This document shows, in pieces, positions 45,392 to 52,731 of a stretch of 64,000 bases of DNA. Positions within the stretch are counted from its first letter, which is position 1; each line of letters starts with the position of its first letter. The stretch comes from Streptomyces sp. NRRL F-5727 (GTDB taxonomy: Bacteria > Actinomycetota > Actinomycetes > Streptomycetales > Streptomycetaceae): contig NZ_JOGX01000021.1 in NCBI RefSeq assembly GCF_000719555.1, positions 20,813-84,812 of the forward strand, written 5' to 3'. The translations under genes were made by a program, and so were the position numbers. The notes under the pieces were generated by a model that was not told where the DNA came from, did not search any database, and saw only the letters and a list, made by a program, of their open reading frames with translations.

Positions 45392-45922
45392 TCAGAAACG
45401 GGGGGCGACCCGGCGCGCGACGGCGTGCGCGAGGACCGTCGCCCCGGCCGCGAGGGCCAGTCCGACGCCGGCGTCGCGCGGCCGGGCCGGCCGCAGCACC
45501 CCGGCCCTGCCGAGCCGGCCGCGCGCCCAGAGGGAGAACGGGATCACGACCAGCGCCGAGGTGACCGAGCCGGGGGTACGGCCCCGGACCGCGGCGGCCT
45601 GGGCGAGGTGGACGAGTCCGTGCAGGCCGAAGCCGTCCAGCGCGCCCTGGTAGAAGGCGGACCGGCCGCCGGACCGGGCCCCCGCCACGGCGGCCGCGCC
45701 CACGATCGCCCCCATCACCGCGACGGCCAGGGCGAACTCGCGCGCGTCGACGCCCTCGGCGGCCCGCCAGACCGCCTCCGGCGCGGCGGGGAACCGCTCC
45801 CGCAGACCGGGCAGGTTCTCCCTCAGCCAGCGCGGCCCGGCGGCCAGTTCCTCGAGGTCGTGGACGGTCCAGGCGAGCAGGAGGCCGTAGGTGGCGAGCG
45901 GGGTCACGGTCGTCTCGGTCAT
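45392..45922 (-). CDS. HXXEE-domain membrane protein
   Basis: A 176-aa protein with the HXXEE signature HDLEELAAGPRWLREN (H21, E24-E25) and about four TM segments (FALAVAVMGAIVGAAAVAG; LHGLVHLAQAAAVRG; VTSALVVIPFSLW; GVGLALAAGATVLAHAVA). The HxxEE and the later HGLVH suggest a metal- or substrate-binding membrane site, but no enzymatic role is established. It is on the same strand as, and 115 bp upstream of, no related gene; the aldehyde dehydrogenase terminator separates it. Confidence 0.75.
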   Translation of the reverse strand: MTETTVTPLATYGLLLAWTVHDLEELAAGPRWLRENLPGLRERFPAAPEAVWRAAEGVDAREFALAVAVMGAIVGAAAVAGARSGGRSAFYQGALDGFGLHGLVHLAQAAAVRGRTPGSVTSALVVIPFSLWARGRLGRAGVLRPARPRDAGVGLALAAGATVLAHAVARRVAPRF

Positions 45923-45976
45923 GCCCGCCCAACTCGCGGACCGGCACGGGAGTTCCGCGCTCCGTCGCGCGACGGA

Positions 45977-46019
45977 GCGCGGCCCCCACCCCCTGCCGGA
46001 CAGGGTGTGGGGGCCGCGC
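45977..46019 (-). terminator. Terminator downstream of the 46037-47473 aldehyde dehydrogenase gene
   Basis: GCGCGGCCCCCAC and GTGGGGGCCGCGC form a 13-bp perfect stem with a 17-nt loop, 17 nt past the stop codon. There is no T-run, as is usual in high-GC genomes. Confidence 0.75.
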
Positions 46020-46036
46020 GGGGTCCCGGGGTGCGA

Positions 46037-47473
46037 TCAGCCCAGGGAGGTCATCACGTGCTTGATGCGGGTGTAGTCCTCGAAGCCGTACGCGGAGAGG
46101 TCCTTGCCGTAGCCGGACTTCTTGAAGCCGCCGTGCGGCATCTCGGCGACCAGCGGGATGTGGGTGTTGATCCACACACAGCCGAAGTCGAGCGAGCGGG
46201 ACATGCGCATCGCACGCTGGTGGTCCTTGGTCCAGACGGAGGAGGCCAGGGCGTACTCGACGCCGTTGGCGAACTCCAGGGCCTGCGCCTCGTCCGCGAA
46301 GGACTGGACGGTGATGACCGGGCCGAAGACCTCGTTCTGGACGATCTCGTCGTCCTGCTTCAGGCCGGAGACGACGGTCGGGGCGTAGAAGTAGCCCTTG
46401 TCGCCGACGCGGTGACCGCCGGCCTCGACCTTGGCGTGGGCCGGGAGGCGGTCGATGAAGCCGGCGACCTGCTTCAGCTGGTTGGCGTTGTTCAGCGGGC
46501 CGTAGAGCACGTCCTCGTCGTCCGGCTGGCCGGTCTTGGTCTCGGCGGCGGCCTTGGCGAGGGCGGCGACGAACTCGTCGTGGATCGACTCGTGCACGAG
46601 GACGCGGGTGGCGGCCGTGCAGTCCTGGCCGGCGTTGAAGAAGCCGGCGACGGAGATGTCCTCGACGGCCTTGTCGATGTCGGTGTCCTCGAAGACCACG
46701 ACGGGGGCCTTGCCGCCCAGCTCCAGGTGGACGCGCTTGACGTCCTTGGCCGCCGACTCGGCGACCTGCATGCCGGCGCGGACGGAGCCGGTGATGGAGG
46801 CCATCGCCGGGGTCGGGTGCTCGACCATGGCGCGGCCGGTCTCGCGGTCGCCGCAGATGACGTTGAAGACGCCCTTGGGGACGATCGAGCCGATGATCTC
46901 GGCCATCAGGACCGTGGAGGCCGGGGTGGTGTCCGAGGGCTTGAGGACGACCGTGTTGCCCGCGGCGAGGGCCGGGGCGAACTTCCACACGGCCATCATC
47001 ATCGGGTAGTTCCACGGCGCGACCTGCGCGCAGACACCGACCGGCTCGCGGCGGATGATGGAGGTCATGCCCTCCATGTACTCGCCGGCCGAACGGCCCT
47101 CGAGCAGCCGGGCGGCACCCGCGAAGAAGCGGATCTGGTCCACCATCGGCGGGATCTCCTCGCTCGCGGTGAGGGCGACCGGCTTGCCGGTGTTCTCGAC
47201 CTCGGCGGCGATGAGCTCCTCGGCCCGCTCCTCGAAGGCGTCCGCGATCTTGAGGAGCACCTTCTGGCGCTCGGACGGCGTGGTGTCGCGCCAGGCGGGG
47301 AAGGCGGCCGCGGCGGCCTCCATGGCGGCGTCGACGTCGGCCTGGCCCGAGAGCGGGGAGGTCGCGTACGCCTCACCGGTGGCCGGGTTGATCACCTCGA
47401 TGGTGCGGCCGTCGGCCGCGTCGCGGAACTCTCCGTCGATGTAGTTACGCAGCCGGCGCAGCTCGGTGGTCAC
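46037..47473 (-). CDS. Aminoaldehyde dehydrogenase (gamma-aminobutyraldehyde dehydrogenase-like)
   Basis: A 478-aa NAD-dependent aldehyde dehydrogenase. The cofactor segment is VAPWNYPMMMAVWKFAPALA with KPSDTTPAS. The base Glu is in LELGGKAPVVVF and the catalytic Cys in NAGQDCTAATR. The C-terminal CVWINTHIPLVAEMPHGGFKKSGYGKDLS is shared with the paralogue at 38536. GTG 47473 follows AGGAGGGGTGG. It is divergent from an Lrp-family gene and an aminotransferase across 205 bp, forming a putrescine utilisation cluster. Confidence 0.93.
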   Translation of the reverse strand: MTTELRRLRNYIDGEFRDAADGRTIEVINPATGEAYATSPLSGQADVDAAMEAAAAAFPAWRDTTPSERQKVLLKIADAFEERAEELIAAEVENTGKPVALTASEEIPPMVDQIRFFAGAARLLEGRSAGEYMEGMTSIIRREPVGVCAQVAPWNYPMMMAVWKFAPALAAGNTVVLKPSDTTPASTVLMAEIIGSIVPKGVFNVICGDRETGRAMVEHPTPAMASITGSVRAGMQVAESAAKDVKRVHLELGGKAPVVVFEDTDIDKAVEDISVAGFFNAGQDCTAATRVLVHESIHDEFVAALAKAAAETKTGQPDDEDVLYGPLNNANQLKQVAGFIDRLPAHAKVEAGGHRVGDKGYFYAPTVVSGLKQDDEIVQNEVFGPVITVQSFADEAQALEFANGVEYALASSVWTKDHQRAMRMSRSLDFGCVWINTHIPLVAEMPHGGFKKSGYGKDLSAYGFEDYTRIKHVMTSLG

Positions 47474-47582
47474 TTGCCACCCCTCCTGTCACGTTCTGTC
47501 TTCGCACGACCTTGTGCGACGTCCCGATGGGTGAGACACCCCAGCGTACTTGTTCGGCTGACGCTTTCAACAGCCCCGAGCC

Positions 47583-47613
47583 CCCTCGACTTCGGATTCA
47601 GTGCCTTCGAGGG
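47583..47613. promoter_or_regulatory. Inverted repeat in the dehydrogenase/Lrp divergent region (operator candidate)
   Basis: CCCTCGA (47583-47589) and TCGAGGG (47607-47613) are 7-bp perfect arms 17 bp apart. A second, smaller palindrome CGCAC-GACCTT-GTGCG lies at about 47512-47527. Both sit between the divergent promoters, where an Lrp-type regulator would be expected to bind. Confidence 0.4.
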
Positions 47614-47678
47614 TCCTCGACAACGAATTACATCGCTTCGGGGTTGCGCGACTGCGCATCTCGGTGCACAGTGAAGTC

Positions 47679-48170
47679 GTGGCCAGTCGAAGCACAGACT
47701 CCAGAACCGGAACCGGTTCGTCCCCGACGATCGATGCCGTCTCCCTGGCGATCATCGAGCAGCTCCAGGAGGACGGCCGCCGTCCCTACGCCGCGATCGG
47801 CAAGGCCGTCGGCCTCTCCGAAGCGGCCGTGCGGCAGCGCGTCCAGAAGCTCCTCGACCAGGGCGTCATGCAGATCGTCGCCGTCACCGACCCGCTCACC
47901 GTGGGCCTCCGGCGACAGGCGATGGTCGGCATCCACGTCGAGGGTGACCTGGATCCGGTCGCGGAAGCGCTGACGGACATGCCCGAGTGCGAGTACGTGG
48001 TGATGACCGCGGGCTCGTTCGACCTGATGGTGGAGATCGTCTGCGAGGACGACGACCACCTTCTGGAAGTGATCAACAAGCGGATCCGCACGCTCCCCGG
48101 CGTGCGCTCCACCGAGAGCTTCGTTTACCTGAAGCTCAAGAAGCAGACCTATATGTGGGGAACCCGATAA
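47679..48170 (+). CDS. Lrp/AsnC-family transcriptional regulator
   Basis: A 163-aa regulator. The HTH segment is LAIIEQLQEDGRRPYAAIGKAVGLSEAAVRQRVQKLLDQG (about 17-56). The C-terminal ligand-binding RAM domain has QAMVGIHVEGDLDPVAEALTDMPECEYVVMTAGSFDLMVEI and ends SFVYLKLKKQTYMWGTR. GTG 47679 is used; GTG 47664 is the alternative. The aminotransferase GTG begins 2 bp after its stop, so the two form an operon. It probably regulates itself, the aminotransferase and the divergent dehydrogenase. Confidence 0.9.
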   Translation: MASRSTDSRTGTGSSPTIDAVSLAIIEQLQEDGRRPYAAIGKAVGLSEAAVRQRVQKLLDQGVMQIVAVTDPLTVGLRRQAMVGIHVEGDLDPVAEALTDMPECEYVVMTAGSFDLMVEIVCEDDDHLLEVINKRIRTLPGVRSTESFVYLKLKKQTYMWGTR

Positions 48171-48172
48171 CC

Positions 48173-49543
48173 GTGACCCAGTCCCGCAGCGACCTGTCAA
48201 AGTCCGCCTACGACCACCTGTGGATGCACTTCACCCGCATGTCGTCGTACGAGAACAGCCCCGTCCCCACCATCGTCCGAGGTGAGGGCACCTACATCTT
48301 CGACGACAAGGGCAAGCGCTACCTCGACGGTCTCGCGGGCCTCTTCGTGGTCAACGCCGGCCACGGCCGCCAGGAGCTGGCCGAGGTCGCGTACAAGCAG
48401 GCCCAGGAGCTCGCCTTCTTCCCGGTGTGGTCGTACGCCCACCCGAAGGCCGTCGAGCTCGCCGAGCGCCTCGCCGACTACGCCCCGGGCGACCTCAACA
48501 AGGTCTTCTTCACCACCGGTGGCGGCGAGGCCGTCGAGACCGCGTGGAAGCTCGCCAAGCAGTACTTCAAGCTGCAGGGCAAGCACACCAAGTACAAGGT
48601 CATCTCGCGTGCGGTCGCCTACCACGGCACCCCGCAGGGCGCCCTGTCCATCACCGGCCTGCCGGCCCTGAAGGCCCCCTTCGAGCCGCTGGTCCCCGGC
48701 GCGCACAAGGTGCCGAACACCAACATCTACCGCGCGCCGATCTTCGGCGACGACCCCGAGGCGTTCGGCCGCTGGGCCGCCGACCAGATCGAGGCCCAGA
48801 TCCTCTTCGAGGGCCCCGACACCGTCGCCGCCGTCTTCCTGGAGCCGGTGCAGAACGCCGGCGGCTGCTTCCCGCCGCCGCCCGGGTACTTCCAGCGGGT
48901 CCGCGAGATCTGCGACCAGTACGACGTGCTCCTCGTCTCCGACGAGACGATCTGCGCCTTCGGCCGCCTCGGCACGATGTTCGCCTGTGACAAGTTCGGC
49001 TACGTGCCCGACATGATCACCTGCGCCAAGGGCATGACCTCGGGCTACTCCCCGATCGGCGCCTGCATCATCTCGGACCGCATCGCGGAGCCGTTCTACA
49101 AGGGCGACAACACCTTCCTGCACGGCTACACCTTCGGTGGCCACCCGGTGTCCTCGGCGGTCGCGCTCGCCAACCTGGACATCTTCGACAAGGAGGGCCT
49201 CAACCAGCACGTCCTCGACCAGGAGGGCAACTTCTTCGACACCCTGAAGAAGCTGCACGACCTCCCGATCGTCGGCGACGTCCGCGGCAACGGCTTCTTC
49301 TACGGCATCGAGCTCGTCAAGGACAAGGCCACCAAGGAGTCCTTCAACGACGAGGAGGTGGAGCGCGTCCTGTACGGCTTCCTCTCCAAGGCGCTGTACG
49401 ACGCCGGCCTGTACTGCCGCGCCGACGACCGTGGCGACCCGGTCATCCAGCTGGCCCCGCCGCTCATCGCCGACCAGGGCACCTTCGACGAGATCGAGGG
49501 CATCCTGCGCAACGTCCTCACCGAGGCGTGGACCAAGCTGTAG
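48173..49543 (+). CDS. Class III aminotransferase, probable polyamine (putrescine) aminotransferase
   Basis: A 456-aa PLP enzyme of the omega-amino acid/putrescine:pyruvate transaminase type. Features: FFTTGGGEAVETAWKLAKQY, the PLP Asp in LLVSDETICAFGRLG, and the Schiff-base Lys in CAKGMTSGYSPIGAC. GYTFGGHPVSSAVALANL is typical of SpuC-like enzymes. It likely turns putrescine into aminobutyraldehyde for the neighbouring dehydrogenase. GTG 48173 is preceded by GGGG. A double hairpin follows the stop. Confidence 0.9.
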   Translation: MTQSRSDLSKSAYDHLWMHFTRMSSYENSPVPTIVRGEGTYIFDDKGKRYLDGLAGLFVVNAGHGRQELAEVAYKQAQELAFFPVWSYAHPKAVELAERLADYAPGDLNKVFFTTGGGEAVETAWKLAKQYFKLQGKHTKYKVISRAVAYHGTPQGALSITGLPALKAPFEPLVPGAHKVPNTNIYRAPIFGDDPEAFGRWAADQIEAQILFEGPDTVAAVFLEPVQNAGGCFPPPPGYFQRVREICDQYDVLLVSDETICAFGRLGTMFACDKFGYVPDMITCAKGMTSGYSPIGACIISDRIAEPFYKGDNTFLHGYTFGGHPVSSAVALANLDIFDKEGLNQHVLDQEGNFFDTLKKLHDLPIVGDVRGNGFFYGIELVKDKATKESFNDEEVERVLYGFLSKALYDAGLYCRADDRGDPVIQLAPPLIADQGTFDEIEGILRNVLTEAWTKL

Positions 49544-49556
49544 GCCCCCCCTGCGC

Positions 49557-49576
49557 CACGCCGCCCTCACGGCGTG
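49557..49576 (+). terminator. First hairpin after the aminotransferase gene
   Basis: CACGCCG and CGGCGTG form a 7-bp perfect stem with a 6-nt loop, 14 nt after the stop. It precedes a much longer stem at 49583-49627. Confidence 0.45.
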
Positions 49577-49582
49577 ACCCCC

Positions 49583-49627
49583 GGCCCGGGCATGCCGCCA
49601 TCCGAGTGGATGGCGGCGGCCCGGGCC
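49583..49627 (+). terminator. Long terminator stem after the aminotransferase gene
   Basis: GGCCCGGGC, TGCCGCCATCC and their complements form a stem of about 20 bp with one bulge and a GAGT loop. No T-run follows. It insulates the downstream ABC transporter genes. Confidence 0.7.
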
Positions 49628-49659
49628 GCGTGCTGTCCGTACAAACGGATCCGAATACT

Positions 49660-49665
49660 TACGGT
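49660..49665 (+). promoter_or_regulatory. Candidate -10 hexamer for the ABC ATPase gene
   Basis: TACGGT matches TAnnnT. It lies 80 nt upstream of the chosen ATG at 49746 and only 5 nt upstream of an in-frame GTG at 49671, so it could start a leaderless version that is 25 residues longer. Confidence 0.3.
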
Positions 49666-49745
49666 GCCCAGTGACCGACAGGCCCGCTCGTCGTTCCCCC
49701 GGACGGGGGAACGCAAGAATCGGATCCGACATCGAGGTGTACGCG

Positions 49746-50474
49746 ATGGCCCCACCGGACAACGACGTGCTCTGGGCGCGTTCCCTGCACTGCTCCCTGG
49801 GCGGCACGGAGGCCCTCAGCGGCGTCTCCGTCGGCGTCCGCGAGGGCGAGATCCTCGCCGTCACCGGCCCCCGCGGCAGCGGCAAGACCACCCTGCTGCG
49901 CTGCCTCTCCGGCGAGCTCCCCGCCCAGCAGGGCGAGGTCTGGTTCAACAGCTCCCCCGTCCACACCCTCTCCCCCGCCGGCCGCGAACGGCTCCGCCGC
50001 GAACGCTTCGGCTGGATCGGCCCCGAACCCGGCCTCGTCCCCGAACTCACCGCCTGGGAGAACACCGCCCTCCCGCTGCTGCTGCGCGGCGTCCCCCACA
50101 AGGCCGCGAAGACCGCCGCCGGCGAATGGCTGGACCGCCTCGACATCGGCGCCTGCGCCCGGACCCGCCCGCACGGCCTCACCCGCTCCCAGCGCCAGCG
50201 CACCGCCATCGCCCGGGCCCTCGCCGCGGGACCCACCGTCCTCTTCGCCGACGAACCCACCGCCGCCCTGCACCGGGCCGACGGCGCGCAGGTGCTCCGC
50301 ACCCTCACCGCCGCCGCCCGCTCGCACGGCATCACCGTGCTCCTCGCCACCCACGACGGCGAGGTCGCGGCGCTCGCCGACCGGGCGATCACCCTGCTCG
50401 ACGGACGCCGGGCCGGCAGCGTGCCGCCCGCCTCGGGGGCGGAGGGCGTCGCCGCGTGCTCGCTCTCCGTCTAG
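49746..50474 (+). CDS. ABC transporter ATP-binding protein (MacB/LolD-like)
   Basis: A 242-aa ATPase. Walker A is VTGPRGSGKTTLLRCL, the Q-loop region WIGPEPGLVPELTAWEN, the signature LTRSQRQRTAIARALA (LSGGQ degenerate), Walker B VLFADEPTAAL, and switch His in LLATHDGEV. The Q-loop Gln is replaced (GPEP) and the signature lacks the double Gly, so the motor is atypical. ATG 49746 follows GAGG at 8 nt; GTG 49671 is an alternative. It pairs with the permease whose start overlaps it by 19 bp. Confidence 0.85.
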   Translation: MAPPDNDVLWARSLHCSLGGTEALSGVSVGVREGEILAVTGPRGSGKTTLLRCLSGELPAQQGEVWFNSSPVHTLSPAGRERLRRERFGWIGPEPGLVPELTAWENTALPLLLRGVPHKAAKTAAGEWLDRLDIGACARTRPHGLTRSQRQRTAIARALAAGPTVLFADEPTAALHRADGAQVLRTLTAAARSHGITVLLATHDGEVAALADRAITLLDGRRAGSVPPASGAEGVAACSLSV

Positions 50475-51604
50475 TCCGCGGCTCCCACCCGCTGGTCCAG
50501 CTGCGGCGACTGCTCGTCGCCGCGGCCGCCGCCGGCGTGGGCTTCCTGCTGCTGTGCACGCTCGGCTACGCCGTCGGCCACCCCGAGCACTCCTCGGCCT
50601 CCGCGCTGCGGCTGCTCTGGTGCGCGCTGCCGGTCGCCGCCACCGTCCAGTTCGCCGTCGCCGTCGCCCGGACCGACCCGGCCACCCGGCCCCGCCCCGG
50701 GCTCTCCTCGATCGGCCTCGGCCCGGCCCGGCTCACCGCCATCGCCGCCACCTCGACCGCCGTCGCCTGCACCCTCGGCTCCATGGTGGCCCTCCTGGTC
50801 TACCTGCACCTGCGCGGCGACCTCACCGGCCTCCCCTTCGACGGGGCGGCCGCCGACCTGCTCGCCGCCGGACAGCCGCTGCCGCTGGCCGCCGCCCTCA
50901 CCCTGCTCGCGATCGTGCCGGTCGCCGGCGCCACCGCGGCCGGCCTCGCGCTCCGCCCCCGCACCGGCACCCCCGCCCCCGAGGGCGCCGCCCGGCCGGT
51001 GCCGAGCGGCCTCCCGTGGGGCGTCGCGCTGGTCGCCGTCGGCCTCGCCGTGGAGACGTACGCGGGGCGCGGCGGCGGCGCGGGCGTCGCCCTGCCCGGC
51101 CGCTTCGACGGCTCCCCCGCCGGTGTCCTGGCCGGCTGGATCCTCACCGCCGCCGGGCTCGCGCTGGCCGGCCCCGGCCTCACCCACCTGTGCGGCCGGC
51201 TGCTCCAGACCGCCCGGCCCGGAGCCGTACGCCTCCTCGCCGGCCGGGTCCTCATGGACGAGGCCACCCGCATCGGCCGCCCCCTCGGGGTGGTCTGCGC
51301 GGTGCTCTCCGGCACCCTCGCCGCGGCCACCGTGTACGGCGCCGGGGACGGCGGCACCGCGTTCGGACCGCTCACCGGGCTCGGCGCCGGCGTCGTCATG
51401 ACGTGCACCACGGCGACCCTGCTCTCCGCCGCCCTGGAGTCCCGCCAGTGCCGGGCCCACACCGCCGAGGCGCTGGCCCGGCTCGGCGCCCCGCCGACCG
51501 TGCTCCGCACCGCCGCGCTGCTGCGGGCCGGGGCGCTGCTCGTCGTCTTCGTCCCCCTCACCTGGCTGATCGGCGAACTCGCGGCCCTGCCGCTGACCGG
51601 CTGA
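50456..51604 (+). CDS. ABC transporter permease-like membrane protein
   Basis: A 382-aa integral membrane protein with about seven or eight hydrophobic segments (LLVAAAAAGVGFLLLCTLGYAVG; LTAIAATSTAVACTLGSMVALLVYL; ALTLLAIVPVAGATAAGLAL and others). A late stretch QCRAHTAEALARLGAPPTVLRTAALLRAGALLVVFVPLTWLIGEL resembles the FtsX/MacB-type terminal permease region. It has no large extracellular domain. The start GTG 50456 sits inside the upstream ATPase gene, after GGAGGG. The substrate is unknown. Confidence 0.75.
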   Translation: MLALRLVRGSHPLVQLRRLLVAAAAAGVGFLLLCTLGYAVGHPEHSSASALRLLWCALPVAATVQFAVAVARTDPATRPRPGLSSIGLGPARLTAIAATSTAVACTLGSMVALLVYLHLRGDLTGLPFDGAAADLLAAGQPLPLAAALTLLAIVPVAGATAAGLALRPRTGTPAPEGAARPVPSGLPWGVALVAVGLAVETYAGRGGGAGVALPGRFDGSPAGVLAGWILTAAGLALAGPGLTHLCGRLLQTARPGAVRLLAGRVLMDEATRIGRPLGVVCAVLSGTLAAATVYGAGDGGTAFGPLTGLGAGVVMTCTTATLLSAALESRQCRAHTAEALARLGAPPTVLRTAALLRAGALLVVFVPLTWLIGELAALPLTG

Positions 51605-51627
51605 CCGGCCCGAAACCCGCAGGGCCG

Positions 51628-51665
51628 CGTCGCCAGGGGCCTCCTGTCGTGGGCCCCTGGCGACG
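51628..51665. terminator. Terminator between convergent permease and thiamine ATPase genes
   Basis: CGTCGCCAGGGGCC and GGCCCCTGGCGACG form a 14-bp perfect stem with a 10-nt loop, midway in the 101-bp convergent gap, so it can serve both directions. Confidence 0.75.
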
Positions 51666-51705
51666 CTCCGGCCTCCGTGTCCGCGCGGGCACGGGCACCG
51701 GGCTC

Positions 51706-52731
51706 CTAGGCGTCCTCGTCCCCGTCCAGCACCACGACCTCCTCGGCGCGGAACGCCACCGCGACCTCCGCGCCCTCCTCGGGCACCTCCCGCAGCGGGA
51801 ACTCGGCCTCCAGCGGCGGCCCGTCCGCCGGCCGGAGCACCACCGTCACGTGATGGCCCCGGAAGGTGCGGGACTCGACCCGGCAGACCAGGCCCTCGTC
51901 CGCCACCCGGACGCCCGCCGGACGGACCAGCAGCCGCCGCTCGCCCTGCGGCGCGCCGGCCGGGACCGGGATCCGGCCCCACGCGGTCTCCGCCACCGCC
52001 CCGGACACGGTCGCCGGGACGACGTTCTCGAAGCCGAGGAAGCGGGCCGTGAACTCGGATCCCGGCCGCTGCCACACCTCCACCGGCGTCCCCGACCGCA
52101 CGATCCGCCCGTCCCGCATGACCACCACCCGGTCCGCCAGCGCGAACGCCTCCCCCTGGTCGTGGGTGACCGCGAGGACCGTCGTCCCGAGCCGTCCGAA
52201 CAGCGACCGCAGCTCCACCACCAGCCGCTCCCGCAGCCCCCGGTCCAGCTGTCCCAGCGGCTCGTCCAGCATCAGCAGCCGCGGCCGCGGCGCCAGCGCC
52301 CGCGCCAGCGCCACCCGCTGCTGCTCGCCGCCGGACAGCGCGGCCACCGACCGCCGCCCGGCCCCCGGCAGCCCGACCAGGTCGAGCAGCTCCTCGACGC
52401 GGGCGGCCCGCTCCTCCTTCGGCACGCCGTGCATCCGCGGCCCGAAGGCCACGTTCCCGGCGACGTCCCGCTGCGGGAAGAGCTGGTGGTCCTGGAACAT
52501 GAGGCCCACTCCGCGCCGGTGCACCGGCACCCCGGCCTGGTCGGCGCCGCCGAGCAGCACCCGGCCGGCGTCCAGCGCCTGGAGTCCGGCGACCGCCCTC
52601 AGCAGCGTCGACTTACCGGAGCCGCTCGGCCCGAGCACACACACGATCTCGTGCTCGGCGACCGCCAGGTCCACCGCGTCGAGGACCGCCCGCGCCCCGA
52701 ACCGTACGGTCGCTCCCTCAAGGGTCAGCAT
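51706..52731 (-). CDS. thiQ: Thiamine-type ABC transporter ATPase
   Basis: A 341-aa ATPase. Walker A is LGPSGSGKSTLLRAVAG, the Q-loop FQDHQLFPQRDVAGNVAFG, the signature LSGGEQQRVALARALA, Walker B LLMLDEPLGQLD, and switch His in VTHDQGEAFALADRV. A C-terminal TOBE-like domain follows (FLGFENVVPATVSG ...). Its ATG overlaps the permease stop (ATGA). Together with permease and binding protein, behind a TPP riboswitch, it forms a thiamine or thiamine-phosphate importer. Iron-type transporters are similar, but the riboswitch decides the substrate. Confidence 0.9.
   Translation of the reverse strand: MLTLEGATVRFGARAVLDAVDLAVAEHEIVCVLGPSGSGKSTLLRAVAGLQALDAGRVLLGGADQAGVPVHRRGVGLMFQDHQLFPQRDVAGNVAFGPRMHGVPKEERAARVEELLDLVGLPGAGRRSVAALSGGEQQRVALARALAPRPRLLMLDEPLGQLDRGLRERLVVELRSLFGRLGTTVLAVTHDQGEAFALADRVVVMRDGRIVRSGTPVEVWQRPGSEFTARFLGFENVVPATVSGAVAETAWGRIPVPAGAPQGERRLLVRPAGVRVADEGLVCRVESRTFRGHHVTVVLRPADGPPLEAEFPLREVPEEGAEVAVAFRAEEVVVLDGDEDA

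Noticed and set aside
49671..49745. Longer ABC ATPase start at GTG 49671
   Set aside because: Not excluded, but the extra 25 residues have no domain content and ATG 49746 has a good GAGG ribosome binding site.
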